Shown here: positions 38,398 through 48,707 of the stretch, piece by piece
Layout of the letters: each line of letters starts with the position of its first letter
Position numbering within the stretch: position 1 is the first letter of the stretch
Assembly: GCF_007981265.1 (NCBI RefSeq)
Contig: NZ_CP034363.1
Coordinates: forward strand, 2,542,001 to 2,606,000
DNA length: 64,000 nucleotides
Origin: Pantoea sp. CCBC3-3-1
GTDB taxonomy: Bacteria > Pseudomonadota > Gammaproteobacteria > Enterobacterales > Enterobacteriaceae
Reading direction: 5' to 3'
The notes under the pieces: model-generated
Seen by the model: the letters and a program-made list of their open reading frames with translations, nothing else
Databases searched by the model: none
What the model was told of the DNA's origin: nothing
Position numbers and translations under genes: made by a program

Positions 38398-38934
38398 ATG
38401 AAGCAGTTACTTGATTTCCTTCCTCTTGTCGTCTTTTTCATCTTTTATAAGCTGTACGATATTTTTGTTGCTTCTGGCGCGCTGATTGTCGCCACCGCGC
38501 TGGCGCTGGTTATCAGCTGGGTTTTATATCGTAAGCTGGAAAAAATGACGCTGGTCACTTTTGTGCTGGTAACGGTATTCGGCACCCTGACGCTGGTTTT
38601 CCATAATGATGAATTCATCAAATGGAAAGTTACCGTTATCTATACGCTGTTCGCCGCCGCGCTGTTGTTTAGCCAGTTTTGGATGAAGCAGCCACTGATC
38701 CAAACCATGTTAGGCAAAGAGCTGACGCTACCCGCGTTTGCCTGGCGCAGACTGAACGTTGCCTGGGCGCTCTTCTTTTTCGCCTGCGGCCTGGCAAACA
38801 TCTATGTTGCATTTTGGTTATCTCAGGAATTTTGGGTTAACTTTAAAGTCTTTGGGTTAACCGGCCTTACCCTGCTCTTTACCCTGATCAGCGGCCTGTA
38901 TATTTACCGGCTGATGCCGCAGGAAGAAAAATAA
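38398..38934 (+). CDS. yciB: YciB, inner-membrane septation/envelope protein
   Basis: The 178-residue protein has five or more membrane helices. It starts [20 protein letters not shown] and contains the family strings [36 protein letters not shown] and [18 protein letters not shown]. YciB (homologue of IspZ) interacts with cell elongation and division proteins and, together with DcrB, maintains envelope integrity in E. coli. ATG 38398 gives the E. coli N-terminus. Confidence 0.94.
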   Translation: MKQLLDFLPLVVFFIFYKLYDIFVASGALIVATALALVISWVLYRKLEKMTLVTFVLVTVFGTLTLVFHNDEFIKWKVTVIYTLFAAALLFSQFWMKQPLIQTMLGKELTLPAFAWRRLNVAWALFFFACGLANIYVAFWLSQEFWVNFKVFGLTGLTLLFTLISGLYIYRLMPQEEK

Positions 38935-38940
38935 TATTTA

Positions 38941-38970
38941 GCGCCCGATGGCTTTATCGGGCTGCTTTTC
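38941..38970 (+). terminator. Terminator-like hairpin between yciB and yciA
   Basis: GCCCGAT/ATCGGGC with a six-base loop is followed by TGCTTTTCTTT, so it is a moderate rho-independent terminator. Confidence 0.6.
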
Positions 38971-38990
38971 TTTACTTTGGAAGCAAGACA

Positions 38991-39419
38991 ATGAACACAG
39001 AGACGCGGATCCCGCAAGGCGAAATGGTGTTGCGGACGCTGGCGATGCCTGCGGATACCAATGCAAACGGCGATATCTTTGGCGGCTGGCTGATGTCGCA
39101 GATGGATATGGGCGGCGCGATTCTGGCAAAGGAAATTGCTGGTGGTCGCGTGGTGACTGTCCGGGTGGACGGCATGACGTTTTTAAAACCCGTCGCGATT
39201 GGCGATGTGGTGACCTGCCATGCGCGCTGCATTCGTACCGGTAGCAGTTCCATCACTATTAACGTCGAAGTCTGGATTAAAAAAGTGTCGTCTGAACCTA
39301 TTGGTCAGCGCTACTGCACTACCGAAGCGGTCTTTATCTACGTGGCTGTGGATGCTGAAGGCAAATCGCGCCCGCTGCCGCCGGGTAAAAGCAATTTTAT
39401 GCATACTGAACAGGACTGA
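38991..39419 (+). CDS. yciA: YciA, acyl-CoA thioester hydrolase
   Basis: A hot-dog-fold thioesterase of 142 residues. The motif TNANGDIFGGWLMSQMDMGGA contains the catalytic aspartate; GRVVTVRVDGMTFLKPV is also typical. YciA hydrolyses a broad range of acyl-CoAs. It sits 56 bases after yciB and is convergent with tonB, as in E. coli, where the two share a bidirectional terminator. Confidence 0.95.
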   Translation: MNTETRIPQGEMVLRTLAMPADTNANGDIFGGWLMSQMDMGGAILAKEIAGGRVVTVRVDGMTFLKPVAIGDVVTCHARCIRTGSSSITINVEVWIKKVSSEPIGQRYCTTEAVFIYVAVDAEGKSRPLPPGKSNFMHTEQD

Positions 39420-39442
39420 CGCCGCGCGGACGCGGCGTGCTC

Positions 39443-39497
39443 AAAAAGGCGGGCTGAGGTGAGCATTCTTTTCTGTGCTTTTCTCAGGCCCGTTTTT
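39443..39497. terminator. Bidirectional terminator between yciA and tonB
   Basis: CGGGCTGAG pairs with CTCAGGCCCG with one bulge across a 24-base loop; TTTTTA follows on the plus side, and AAAAA at 39443-39447 gives a T-run on the minus side. It overlaps the tonB stop. Confidence 0.75.
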
Positions 39498-40230
39498 ATT
39501 CGATGCTGGAACCACCGTTGATTTTAAAAACGATATTCATTGTTAAACCGCTGCCTGGTTTATTTGGCTCATAGCGCCATTTTTTCATCGCCTGCTTAAC
39601 TTCCCGCTCAAACATATTACGTGGTTGCGCTTCAACAATCTGCACGTTCTGCACCTGTCCGGTACTGTCAACGTCAAACCGTACGCGAACCCGTCCTTCC
39701 AGACGCAGTGCAAAAGCACGTTGAGGATAGCCCGGTTTACCAATGCTAAGCGCTCTTGGCCCGGTTGAAACCGCGGTTGACGGCGCAGGCGAGGTCTTAG
39801 GTGCGGTAGACGGTTTGGCCGCCGTTGCCGTTTTGCTGTTATCCAGCGGCGCTGCCTGACGAGGTTCGCTCTTCGGCTTAACCTCTTTCTTCGGCCTGAT
39901 CGCCTCTTTTTTCACCGGTTTTGGCTTGGGCTTTGGTACCGGCTTTGGAATCGGCACTGGCTCAGGCTTTGGCGGCTCTGGTGCGGGTTCAGGCTCCGGC
40001 TCCGGCTCGGGAACGGGCTCCGGCGCGGGTTGAGGCGCCGGCTGCGGCTCGGGCTGGACTTCCGGCGCAACCATCGAAACGCTGATGGGCTGAGACGCTT
40101 TTGGCACTTCCACAACCTGGTGAAAAGAAGCATAAAGTATTCCCCCAATCACCACAGCATGCAGCCCGACAGAAAACAGCATGGGTAATGATATACGGCG
40201 GGGTAAAGAAGTTTGTGTCAGCGTCGTCAT
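39496..40230 (-). CDS. tonB: TonB energy-transducing protein
   Basis: TonB spans the periplasm and couples ExbBD proton-motive energy to TonB-dependent outer-membrane receptors. The 244-residue product has an N-terminal membrane anchor with the key histidine (LFSVGLHAVVIGGILYASFH), a proline-rich spacer of Glu-Pro repeats then Lys-Pro repeats (about 60-125), and a C-terminal domain with GKPGYPQRAFALRLEGRVRVRF and MKKWRYEPNKPGSG. ATG 40230 gives the E. coli-like start MTTLTQTSLPRR; the frame continues to 40314. A Fur-like site lies upstream. Confidence 0.95.
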   Translation of the reverse strand: MTTLTQTSLPRRISLPMLFSVGLHAVVIGGILYASFHQVVEVPKASQPISVSMVAPEVQPEPQPAPQPAPEPVPEPEPEPEPAPEPPKPEPVPIPKPVPKPKPKPVKKEAIRPKKEVKPKSEPRQAAPLDNSKTATAAKPSTAPKTSPAPSTAVSTGPRALSIGKPGYPQRAFALRLEGRVRVRFDVDSTGQVQNVQIVEAQPRNMFEREVKQAMKKWRYEPNKPGSGLTMNIVFKINGGSSIE

Positions 40231-40268
40231 AATCTTTCTGCTGTGAATGTTGAGACGTAAGTGTAAAT

Positions 40269-40287
40269 GCAAATAGCAATCAATTTC
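40269..40287 (-). promoter_or_regulatory. Fur-box-like element upstream of tonB
   Basis: On the minus strand GAAATTGATTGCTATTTGC resembles the Fur consensus with the GA-A-TGAT core, 39 bases before the tonB start. tonB is iron-repressed by Fur in E. coli. Confidence 0.5.
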
Positions 40288-40418
40288 AATAAGTCGCCGC
40301 GCCACAGGCATCATTTTGTCAGAAAAGAGCGCATCAGCCCGGATAACTATCTTTCATTTGCACAACTGAGAACGATCACTTAACGTGTGACCGACTATTA
40401 CCGACAGGAGTTGTAAAC

Positions 40419-40715
40419 GTGCTCTACGTAATTTATGCCGAAGATAATGCGGACTCACTGGAAAAGCGTACAGCCGTGCGCCCTGCCCACCTGGCGCGTC
40501 TACAGCTTTTACAGGACGAAGGCCGTCTGATTGTTGCCGGGCCAATGCCGACAGTGGACAGTAATGAACCCGGCGTGGCGGGCTTTAGCGGCTCGACAAT
40601 CATTGCAGAGTTTCCGTCCCTGGAAGCCGCTCAGTCATGGGCGCAGGACGATCCTTACATTGCTGCTGGCGTTTATAAGCAGGTCGCGGTGAAGCCGTTT
40701 AAACGCGTGTTTTAA
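40419..40715 (+). CDS. yciI: YciI family protein
   Basis: The 98-residue ferredoxin-like-fold protein matches E. coli Yci[55 protein letters not shown] and [19 protein letters not shown], including the conserved His and Asp of the putative active site. Function is unknown. The start is GTG 40419, with CAGGAG ten bases upstream, which aligns with the E. coli methionine. It is divergent from tonB. Confidence 0.94.
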   Translation: MLYVIYAEDNADSLEKRTAVRPAHLARLQLLQDEGRLIVAGPMPTVDSNEPGVAGFSGSTIIAEFPSLEAAQSWAQDDPYIAAGVYKQVAVKPFKRVF

Positions 40716-40727
40716 TCAAGACGCTTT

Positions 40728-40753
40728 AAAACCTCGTCAAAACGAGGTTTTCA
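40728..40753. terminator. Terminator between yciI and yciY
   Basis: AAAACCTCG/CGAGGTTTT with a six-base loop between convergent genes; it can work in both directions. Confidence 0.75.
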
Positions 40754-40796
40754 TCAGTAAGCCGGATGACAGCAGAACGGACAGTGATTTTCTGAA

Positions 40797-40970
40797 TTAA
40801 ACCAGCTGAGTAATAAACAGAATAGAACGGCGCTGCTGCTGGCTTAGCTGGTGGCGAATGGCATGCATACGTCCATAGCGCCTCGACTGCCCTTCAAGCC
40901 ACCGTGCGCGGCGGCGCTGAATTTGGCGCGACATACGCCAGCGTGCGACTTCATTTCTACTCCGTCTCAT
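40797..40970 (-). CDS. yciY: YciY family small basic protein
   Basis: A 57-residue frame begins MRRSRNEVARWRMSRQIQRR and contains RWLEGQSRRYGRMHAIRHQL. E. coli YciY, also 57 residues, has the same pattern (RSR-EV-RWRM-RQ, RWLEGQSRR), so this is a secure orthologue. It is strongly positively charged, with an aliphatic end (SILFITQLV). It lies between yciI and clsA on the opposite strand, as in E. coli. Function unknown. Confidence 0.92.
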   Translation of the reverse strand: MRRSRNEVARWRMSRQIQRRRARWLEGQSRRYGRMHAIRHQLSQQQRRSILFITQLV

Positions 40971-41119
40971 TTTACCCTCTACGCTTAAAAAAACTCGCGC
41001 CGCATTATAAACACTTCTGCTCTGAGGCCAAGTCCGATGACTTTACAGGAAAAGGTTTCGTCTGCTGTCATCTGCACGTAAACTCCCGTTAATCAAGCGT
41101 GAACAGGACTTCCACTTAC

Positions 41120-42580
41120 ATGACGACTTTTTATACTCTTATCAGTTGGCTGTTGCTTTTCGGTTACTGGCTGCTGATTGCCGGGGTCACGCTGCGCATT
41201 CTGATGAAGCGCCGTGCGGTGCCGTCTGCCATGGCCTGGCTGCTGATTATCTATATTCTGCCGCTTGTAGGGATCATCGCTTACCTCTCTTTTGGCGAGC
41301 TGCATCTGGGAAAACGCCGTGCTGAGCGCGCGCGAACCATGTGGCCTTCAACCGCTAAATGGCTCGGTGATTTGAAGTCCTGCCATCAAATCTTTGCCAA
41401 AGACAACAGTGATGTGGCGCGCTCGCTGTTTCAGCTTTGTGAGAACCGTCAGGGCATTGCTGGCGTTAAGGGTAATCAGCTACAGCTGCTGACCTCTACC
41501 GACGACACGCTTCAGGCTCTGATTCGTGATATCCAGCTCGCGCGGCACAATATCGAGATGGTGTTTTATATCTGGCAGCCTGGCGGTATGGCGGATGAGG
41601 TGGCGGAATCGTTGATGGCGGCTGCGCGGCGGGGCGTGCACTGCCGGCTAATGCTTGACTCGGCCGGTAGCGTGACCTTTTTCCGCAGCCCGTGGGCGGC
41701 AATGATGCGCAACGCCGGTGTCGATGTGGTGGAGTCTTTAAAGGTAAGTTTGCTGCGTGTTTTTCTCCGCCGAATGGACTTACGTCAGCACCGTAAAGTG
41801 GTGTTGATCGACAACTATATCGCTTATACCGGCAGCATGAACCTGGTCGATCCGCGCTTCTTTAAGCAGGATGCTGGCGTGGGACAATGGATTGACTTAA
41901 TGGCGCGGATGGAAGGCCCCGTCGCCACGACCATGGGCATCATCTACTCCTGCGACTGGGAAATCGAAACCGGTAAACGTATTTTGCCTCCTCCGCCGGA
42001 CGGTAACGTGATGCCGTTTGAACAGGAGAGCGGGCATACCATCCAGGTGATCGCTTCCGGACCGGGTTTCCCGGAAGATTTGATTCATCAGGCGCTGTTA
42101 ACGGCGGTCTATTCTGCCCGCGAACAGCTGATTATGACCACGCCTTATTTTGTCCCCAGCGATGATCTACTGCATGCGATTTGCACCGCAGCACAGCGTG
42201 GCGTCGATGTCAGCATCATCGTACCGCATCGTAACGACTCGCTGCTGGTCGGCTGGGCAAGCCGGGCATTTTTCGCCGAACTGCTGGAAGCTGGCGTCAA
42301 GATTTATCAGTTTGAAGAAGGCCTGTTGCATACCAAAAGCGTCCTGGTCGACGGGCAGCTGAGCCTGGTCGGAACGGTTAATCTGGATATGCGCAGTTTG
42401 TGGCTCAATTTTGAGAACACGCTGGTGATTGACGACGATGGTTTCGGCGGCGATCTGGCCCGCGTACAGGATGATTATATCGCCCGCTCACGGCTGGTAG
42501 ACGGCAAACGTTGGGCACGTCGTGCTTACTGGCAACGGATTGTCGAGCGACTGTTTTACTTCTTCAGTCCATTACTGTAA
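41120..42580 (+). CDS. clsA: Cardiolipin synthase A
   Basis: ClsA joins two phosphatidylglycerols into cardiolipin and glycerol at the inner membrane. The 486-residue product has the E. coli length, two N-terminal membrane helices ([20 protein letters not shown] and [20 protein letters not shown]) and two phospholipase-D HKD motifs: [18 protein letters not shown] (about residues 224-241) and [18 protein letters not shown] (about 404-421). ATG 41120 gives the E. coli N-terminus; the frame is open 21 bases further upstream. Confidence 0.96.
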   Translation: MTTFYTLISWLLLFGYWLLIAGVTLRILMKRRAVPSAMAWLLIIYILPLVGIIAYLSFGELHLGKRRAERARTMWPSTAKWLGDLKSCHQIFAKDNSDVARSLFQLCENRQGIAGVKGNQLQLLTSTDDTLQALIRDIQLARHNIEMVFYIWQPGGMADEVAESLMAAARRGVHCRLMLDSAGSVTFFRSPWAAMMRNAGVDVVESLKVSLLRVFLRRMDLRQHRKVVLIDNYIAYTGSMNLVDPRFFKQDAGVGQWIDLMARMEGPVATTMGIIYSCDWEIETGKRILPPPPDGNVMPFEQESGHTIQVIASGPGFPEDLIHQALLTAVYSAREQLIMTTPYFVPSDDLLHAICTAAQRGVDVSIIVPHRNDSLLVGWASRAFFAELLEAGVKIYQFEEGLLHTKSVLVDGQLSLVGTVNLDMRSLWLNFENTLVIDDDGFGGDLARVQDDYIARSRLVDGKRWARRAYWQRIVERLFYFFSPLL

Positions 42581-42952
<372 letters not shown>

Positions 42953-42956
42953 CAGA

Positions 42957-42983
42957 TAAGGCCGGGAAATCCCGGCCTTTTTT
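42957..42983. terminator. Terminator between yciU and oppF
   Basis: An eight-base AGGCCGGGA/TCCCGGCCT-type stem with a two- to four-base loop is followed by TTTTTT. It lies between convergent stops. Confidence 0.85.
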
Positions 42984-42992
42984 ATTGCCCGA

Positions 42993-43994
42993 CTAGAGCG
43001 GATCGACCTTCAGACACGAAACCGCATGGCGAAAACTCCCTTCCAGCAGCGGACGCGTTTTGGCACATTCAGGCCCGGCAATCGGACAGCGCGTACGAAA
43101 CACACAGCCGGAAGGCGGATTGATGGGTGACGGTAACTCCCCTTCGAGCAGCTGAATGACCTTGTTTTTTTCCAGATCGGGATCGGGGATCGGCACCGCC
43201 GACATCAGCGCTCGCGTATAGGGATGCTGAGGATTTTGATAAACCTCGCTGTAGGTTCCCAGCTCTACCGCATGTCCCAGATACATTACCAATACCCGAT
43301 CGGAAATATGCTTTACTACCGCCAAATCATGCGCGATAAAGATCAGTGAAAGCCCCATTTCGCGCTGCAATTTTTGCAGCAGATTAACGACCTGAGCCTG
43401 AATGGAAACGTCCAGCGCGGAAACCGGCTCGTCACAGATAATCAGCTTCGGCTCCAGGATCAACGCGCGAGCAATACCAATTCGCTGACACTGGCCGCCG
43501 GAAAACTCATGCGGATAGCGGTTGATCAGATTCGGCAGCAGGCCAACCTTCATCATCATCGTTTTGACCCGCTCTTTCACTTCCTGGCGCGCCATCTTTG
43601 GATGATAGGTCCGCAGCGGTTCAGCGATAATATCGCCAATGGTCATACGTGGATTGAGTGAAGCCAGCGGATCCTGAAAAATCATCTGAATATCGCTGCG
43701 GGCTTTGCGCCACTCCTCTTCGCTCTGCCCAAGCAGGTCACGCCCCAGCCAGGCCACGCGCCCTTCCGTTGCTTTCACCAGCCCGATAATGGCCCGGGCC
43801 AGCGTGGATTTCCCGCAGCCCGACTCGCCGACCACGCCCAGCGTTTCGCCTTCGTATAAGCGCAGGCTGACGCCATCAACCGCTTTCAGCGTTTTCGATG
43901 GCTGCCAGAACCACTGTTTGCCATCTTTAATATCAAAATGCACCTTCAGGTCGGCAATCTCTAACAGCACTTTCTTTTCAGCTACTGCGTTCAT
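42993..43994 (-). CDS. oppF: Oligopeptide ABC transporter ATP-binding protein OppF
   Basis: One of the two ATPases of the oligopeptide importer. The 333-residue protein has Walker [10 protein letters not shown], the signature [15 protein letters not shown], Walker [13 protein letters not shown], the H-loop in [11 protein letters not shown], and the C-terminal iron-sulfur-type cysteines C-x(5)-C-x(6)-C of the family ([15 protein letters not shown]). It overlaps oppD by four bases (ATGA), implying coupling and equal stoichiometry. Confidence 0.97.
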   Translation of the reverse strand: MNAVAEKKVLLEIADLKVHFDIKDGKQWFWQPSKTLKAVDGVSLRLYEGETLGVVGESGCGKSTLARAIIGLVKATEGRVAWLGRDLLGQSEEEWRKARSDIQMIFQDPLASLNPRMTIGDIIAEPLRTYHPKMARQEVKERVKTMMMKVGLLPNLINRYPHEFSGGQCQRIGIARALILEPKLIICDEPVSALDVSIQAQVVNLLQKLQREMGLSLIFIAHDLAVVKHISDRVLVMYLGHAVELGTYSEVYQNPQHPYTRALMSAVPIPDPDLEKNKVIQLLEGELPSPINPPSGCVFRTRCPIAGPECAKTRPLLEGSFRHAVSCLKVDPL

Positions 43995-45004
43995 ACCAGC
44001 TCCTCCGCAGGTTTAAAGCAGGCACGGAGCCGTTCTTCGCCAAAAGGCAGTAGCGGCGGCATCGTGGCGCAGATTTCCATCGCATGCGGACAGCGCGGCT
44101 GGAACGGACAGCCTTTCGGCAAGCGCAGCAGGTTTGGCGGGTTGCCCGGAATGGTGGTAAGCGAATCGCCTTCTGCATCCAGTCGGGGAACGGCATTCAG
44201 CAAGCCGATAGAATAGGGATGCGTCGGCTGATAAAACAGATCCCGCGCCTTGCCATATTCCATAGTGCGGCCTGCGTACATCACCAGTACCCGATCGCAG
44301 ATCCCGGCAACAACGCCCAGATCGTGCGTGATCATAATAATGGCGGTGTTAAATTCGCGTTTCAGATCGTTGAGCAGCGTCATAATTTGTGCCTGAACGG
44401 TGACGTCCAGCGCCGTTGTCGGTTCATCAGCAATCAGCAGCTTAGGCCGACACAGCAGCGCCATGGCAATCATCACACGCTGGCGCATGCCGCCAGAAAA
44501 TTCATGCGGATACATTTTCATTCGCTTACGCGCTTCCGGCATTTTTACCGCATCCAGCATGCGTACAGATTCTTCAAACGCCTGCGCGTTGCTTAAACCT
44601 TTATGCAGCTTCAGTACTTCCATCAGCTGCTCGCCAACCCGCATATAGGGATTGAGCGAGGTCATCGGGTCCTGAAAAATCATTGCGATTTGTTCAGCTC
44701 GCAGCCTGTTAAGCTGTTTTTCCGGCAGGTTAAGGATTTCGTTACCCTTAAACAGCGCCGAGCCGCCGATGCGCCCGTTACTGGCCAGCAAGCCCATTAG
44801 CGCAAACGCCGTTTGCGATTTGCCTGAACCCGATTCGCCAACAATCCCCAGCGTTTCACCTGCCCGCAGGCTAAAGTTGAGATCGTTTACCGCGGTGACG
44901 TCGCCATCCGGGGTAGCGAAGGTTACACGCAAATCTTTTACATCCAGCAGAAGCTCGCTTCCCGCTTTTTTTGCCATCGCTGACGGCATTTCAATTACGC
45001 TCAT
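43991..45004 (-). CDS. oppD: Oligopeptide ABC transporter ATP-binding protein OppD
   Basis: The partner ATPase of OppF. The 337-residue product has Walker [10 protein letters not shown], signature [15 protein letters not shown], Walker [13 protein letters not shown], the H-loop in [11 protein letters not shown], and the C-terminal [12 protein letters not shown] cysteines. It lies 11 bases after oppC. Confidence 0.97.
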   Translation of the reverse strand: MSVIEMPSAMAKKAGSELLLDVKDLRVTFATPDGDVTAVNDLNFSLRAGETLGIVGESGSGKSQTAFALMGLLASNGRIGGSALFKGNEILNLPEKQLNRLRAEQIAMIFQDPMTSLNPYMRVGEQLMEVLKLHKGLSNAQAFEESVRMLDAVKMPEARKRMKMYPHEFSGGMRQRVMIAMALLCRPKLLIADEPTTALDVTVQAQIMTLLNDLKREFNTAIIMITHDLGVVAGICDRVLVMYAGRTMEYGKARDLFYQPTHPYSIGLLNAVPRLDAEGDSLTTIPGNPPNLLRLPKGCPFQPRCPHAMEICATMPPLLPFGEERLRACFKPAEELV

Positions 45005-45015
45005 CGGGAAACTCC

Positions 45016-45924
45016 TTAACGATCTTTCGGGTCGAGGGCATCACGCAGGCCATCGCCGATAAAGTTGAAACAGAACAGCGTAACCACCAGAAAACCGGCC
45101 GGGAACAGCAGCAGCCATGGGGAAACTTCCATTGAATTTGCGCCATCGCTAAGCAGAGCGCCCCAGCTGCTTAACGGTTCCTGTGTGCCAAGCCCCAGGA
45201 AACTGAGGAAGGATTCAAACAGGATCATGCTCGGCACCAGCAGTGAGGCATACACCACCACCACGCCCAGCACGTTAGGCACGATATGACGCAGTACAAT
45301 ATTGACCGTGGAAACACCACCAACATGGGCCGCTTCAATAAACTCTTTGCGTTTCAGGCTCAGCGTCTGACCCCGTACAATACGCGCCATATCCAGCCAG
45401 GAGACCAGCCCGATGGCGACAAAAATCAGCAGAATATTACGGCCAAAGAAGGTCACCAGCAGGATGACGAAAAACATAAACGGGAAGGAGTTGAGGATTT
45501 CCAGCAGGCGCATCATCACCGAATCGGTTTTGCCGCCGAGATAACCCGCCAGCGAGCCGTACAGCGTGCCCACTAACACGGCCACCAGCGCAGAAGCCAC
45601 CCCGACCATCAGGGAAATCCTGCCGCCGATGGCTACCCTGACCAGCAAATCACGGCCGGAAGAATCCGTGCCAAAATAGTGCTTTGAAACGATATCCGGC
45701 GCGGCCGACATCATGCCCCAGTCGGTATCGTCATAGGTAAAGGCCGAAAGCATCGGAGCGAAAACGACAAAAAGTGCAATCAGCAACAGTACGATCAGGC
45801 TGGCCAGCGCCGCACGGTTATGGATAAAACGACGGCGGGCATCCTGCCACAGGCTGCGTCCTTCGACCTCCAGCTTTTCGCTAAAGGCATCAAGAGCTGC
45901 GCTATTTTTCTTACTCAACATCAT
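45016..45924 (-). CDS. oppC: Oligopeptide ABC transporter permease OppC
   Basis: The 302-residue inner-membrane permease has about six helices, an N-terminal cytoplasmic stretch and the EAA loop [24 protein letters not shown] that contacts the ATPases. [21 protein letters not shown] is typical of DppC/OppC. ATG 45924 has GGAG six bases upstream. Fourteen bases separate it from oppB. Confidence 0.97.
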   Translation of the reverse strand: MMLSKKNSAALDAFSEKLEVEGRSLWQDARRRFIHNRAALASLIVLLLIALFVVFAPMLSAFTYDDTDWGMMSAAPDIVSKHYFGTDSSGRDLLVRVAIGGRISLMVGVASALVAVLVGTLYGSLAGYLGGKTDSVMMRLLEILNSFPFMFFVILLVTFFGRNILLIFVAIGLVSWLDMARIVRGQTLSLKRKEFIEAAHVGGVSTVNIVLRHIVPNVLGVVVVYASLLVPSMILFESFLSFLGLGTQEPLSSWGALLSDGANSMEVSPWLLLFPAGFLVVTLFCFNFIGDGLRDALDPKDR

Positions 45925-45938
45925 GGCAAGCTCCGGGA

Positions 45939-46859
45939 TCAGTAACGGATTTTCGGATCGATGACCGCATACAGCACGTCAACAATCGCATTAAACAGAA
46001 TGGTCAGTACGCCAACCAGAATTGTCAGGCTGAGCACTAATGAGTAGTCGCGGTTAAGCGCGCCGTTAACAAACAGCTGGCCAATACCCGGCAGGCCGTA
46101 AATCGTTTCAATCACCATCGATCCGGTAATGATGCCGACAAACGCCGGCCCTAAATAGGAAAGCACGGGCAACATCGCCGGTTTTAGCGCATGACGCAGT
46201 ACGATACGATGCATCGGCAAACCTTTGGCGCGCGCGGTACGAATAAAGTTGGAGTGCAGCACTTCAATCATCGAGCCACGGGTGATGCGCGCGATACTGG
46301 CGATGTAAGCCAGCGACAGCGCAACCATCGGCAAAATCATGTATTGCACCTGCCCACCGTTCCAGCCGCCGCCGGGCAGCCATTTCAGCGCAATCGCAAA
46401 AATCAGCACCAACAGCGGTGCGACGACAAAACTGGGGATCACCACGCCCGTCATGGCAATGCCCATCACCACAAAGTCCCATTTACTGTTTTGCTTTAAC
46501 GCCGCGATCACCCCTGCCGTGACGCCAAGAATGATGGCCAGGATAAAGGCAGCCAGCCCGAGTTTGGCGGAAACCGGGAACGCATGGCCGACCAGATAGT
46601 TCACCGAATAGTCTTTGTATTTAAACGACGGGCCGAAATCACCGTGCGCCAGCTGATTCAGATAATCAAGATACTGTTTCCAGATGGGGTCATTGAGGTG
46701 ATATTTGGCTTCGATGTTCGCCATCACTTCCGGCGTCAGCGTCCTTTCACCGGTAAAAGGACTCCCTGGCGCCAGGCGCATCATAAAGAAGGAGATAGTA
46801 ATAAGGATTAGCAACGTCGGTATCGCTTCCAGACACCGACGAAATATAAATTTTAACAT
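45939..46859 (-). CDS. oppB: Oligopeptide ABC transporter permease OppB
   Basis: The 306-residue permease starts MLKFIFRRCLEAIPTLLILI, the typical first helix, and contains the EAA loop FIRTARAKGLPMHRIVLRHAL and the final TILVGVLTILFNAIVDVLYA. It pairs with OppC to form the membrane channel. The oppA stop lies 82 bases upstream with a hairpin between. Confidence 0.97.
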   Translation of the reverse strand: MLKFIFRRCLEAIPTLLILITISFFMMRLAPGSPFTGERTLTPEVMANIEAKYHLNDPIWKQYLDYLNQLAHGDFGPSFKYKDYSVNYLVGHAFPVSAKLGLAAFILAIILGVTAGVIAALKQNSKWDFVVMGIAMTGVVIPSFVVAPLLVLIFAIALKWLPGGGWNGGQVQYMILPMVALSLAYIASIARITRGSMIEVLHSNFIRTARAKGLPMHRIVLRHALKPAMLPVLSYLGPAFVGIITGSMVIETIYGLPGIGQLFVNGALNRDYSLVLSLTILVGVLTILFNAIVDVLYAVIDPKIRY

Positions 46860-46908
46860 TGCCCGTACCTGCTGGCCTGTGCATCAGCACTGCTCAAAAT
46901 AAACCCAC

Positions 46909-46929
46909 GGGGGAAGGAGCACTTCCCCC
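46909..46929 (-). terminator. Intercistronic hairpin between oppA and oppB
   Basis: On the minus strand GGGGGAAG (46929-46922) pairs with CTTCCCCC (46916-46909) around a five-base loop, then GTGGGTTTATTTT. A partial terminator or mRNA-stabilising element fits the usual excess of OppA over the permeases. Confidence 0.6.
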
Positions 46930-46941
46930 AATCTTTGCTGC

Positions 46942-48573
46942 TTAGTGTTTTATTATGTAGAGATCTTTATCGTAGACGTAATTCAGCGGATCTTTACCGC
47001 TGTAGCCGCCGACATAAGGCTTAACCAGACGCGTGTTGGCGTAATAGAACACCGGCGCAATCACCGAATCTTTATCCAGAATCTGTTCAGCCTGGGTGTA
47101 AGCAGAGCTGCGCGCTTTATCATCACTGGCTGCCGTCGCGGCCGCCATCGCTTTATCGAAATCAGCGGATTTATAGTGAGAGGTGTTGTTGCTGCTGTCG
47201 GACAGCATGGTATTCAGGAAGGAGGTCGGTTCGTTGTAATCCGCACACCAGGCCGCACGGGCAACATCAAAGTTCCCCTGATGACGGGTATCCAGGAAGG
47301 TTTTCCACTCCTGATTATTCAGCTTGATATTCACACCGAGATTTTTCTTCCAGATAGACGCGGCGGCGATCGCCAGCTTTTTATGCAGGTCGGACGTGTT
47401 GTACAGCAGCTCGAAAGTCAGCGGCTTGTCGGCCGTATAACCGGCTTCGGCCAGCAGCTTCTTCGCCTCTGCATTACGCTTGTCCTGTGACCAGCTGAAC
47501 CACTCAGGTTTGGTGACATCAGCGCCGTCAATGGCGGGCGGTGTGTAGCTGTAAGCCGGCTGCTGTCCCTGAGCCAGCACTTTATTGACCATGATGTCGC
47601 GATCCAGGCCCAGCTTCAGCGCGGCACGAACTCGAGGATCGGTGAACGGTGCTTTCTGGTTATTGATTTCATAGTAATAGGTGCACAGATAGGGATCGAC
47701 ATGCAGCTCTTTCGGATTATCGCGCTGTAATTTCTTAAACAGCTCAATCGGCAAATTGGTGTAGGTCATGTCGCTGCCGCCGTTGCTGAAATAGCGATTA
47801 ACGTCACTGACTTCAGACGGAATAGGCAGGAAGGTGACTTTGTCCAGTTTAGTATCGGCGTTGTCCCAGTACTGCGGGTTACGCACGACAACAATACGTT
47901 CATTGATAATGTGTTCCTGTAACTTGTAGGCACCGTTGCCCACCCAGTTTTCAGGCTGAGTCCACTTCTCACCAAATTTCTCGATAGCAGGCTTGTAAAC
48001 CGGCGACATAGAAGGATGGATTAACAGCTTATAGAAATAAGGAACCGATTCGGTCAGCGTGACCTGTAGCGTATGCGCATCCAGCGCCTTCACGCCCAGC
48101 TGATCAGGTTTTTTCTTACCGGCAATGATCTCATCGATATTTTCCAGATGACCATACTGCAAATAGCTGGCGTACGGTGATGCGGTTTTCGGATCGGCCA
48201 GACGCTGCCAGCTGTAAACAAAATCCTGCGCCGTAACGGGTTCGCCATTGGACCATTTGGCGTTATTACGCAGATGGAAAGTCCAGACTTTGCCCTCTTT
48301 GTTATCCCAGCTCTCCGCCACGCCCGGCACCGGCTGACCGTTGGTATCGTTAATGACCAGCCCTTCCAGCAGATCGTAACTGACGTTAGCTTCCGGGACG
48401 CCTTCAATTTTATGCGGATCGAGTGACTGCACTTCATCACCATTACCTTTAATCAGCTCCTGCTTCGCAGCGAGTTCCACCCCTGCCGGCACTGTCGCAG
48501 CAATGGCCATATTTCCAGCCAACGCCGTCAGGATGCTCAGTGCAACCAGGCTTTTCTTTGTGATGTTGGTCAT
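46942..48573 (-). CDS. oppA: Periplasmic oligopeptide-binding protein OppA
   Basis: The 543-residue protein has a signal peptide ending about at residue 26 (LAGNMAIA ATVPAG) and the E. coli OppA length. SBP_bac_5 motifs include NEVQSLDPHKIEGVPE-like GDEVQSLDPHK, GVAESWDNKEGKVWTFHLR, DFVYSWQRLADPKTASPYAS and DVARAAWCADYNEPTSFLN. It delivers peptides of two to five residues to OppBCDF. GGAGT precedes the ATG at 48573. It lies downstream of a second paralogue. Confidence 0.97.
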   Translation of the reverse strand: MTNITKKSLVALSILTALAGNMAIAATVPAGVELAAKQELIKGNGDEVQSLDPHKIEGVPEANVSYDLLEGLVINDTNGQPVPGVAESWDNKEGKVWTFHLRNNAKWSNGEPVTAQDFVYSWQRLADPKTASPYASYLQYGHLENIDEIIAGKKKPDQLGVKALDAHTLQVTLTESVPYFYKLLIHPSMSPVYKPAIEKFGEKWTQPENWVGNGAYKLQEHIINERIVVVRNPQYWDNADTKLDKVTFLPIPSEVSDVNRYFSNGGSDMTYTNLPIELFKKLQRDNPKELHVDPYLCTYYYEINNQKAPFTDPRVRAALKLGLDRDIMVNKVLAQGQQPAYSYTPPAIDGADVTKPEWFSWSQDKRNAEAKKLLAEAGYTADKPLTFELLYNTSDLHKKLAIAAASIWKKNLGVNIKLNNQEWKTFLDTRHQGNFDVARAAWCADYNEPTSFLNTMLSDSSNNTSHYKSADFDKAMAAATAASDDKARSSAYTQAEQILDKDSVIAPVFYYANTRLVKPYVGGYSGKDPLNYVYDKDLYIIKH

Positions 48574-48707
48574 TCCACTACTCCAGTTTTTATTATTGCT
48601 AATGTTATCTCAGCACACCTGTCTTTCAGGATTCAGCAGGCCGGAACGGAGGCTTACTGAACTGTTGCTGTGTCACTTACTTGCTATCAACACGGTATGG
48701 CAAAAAC

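Noticed and set aside
39900..40060. Low-complexity repeat region in tonB as a possible CRISPR or satellite
   Set aside because: The repeats are the Glu-Pro and Lys-Pro codons of the TonB spacer, a normal feature of the protein.
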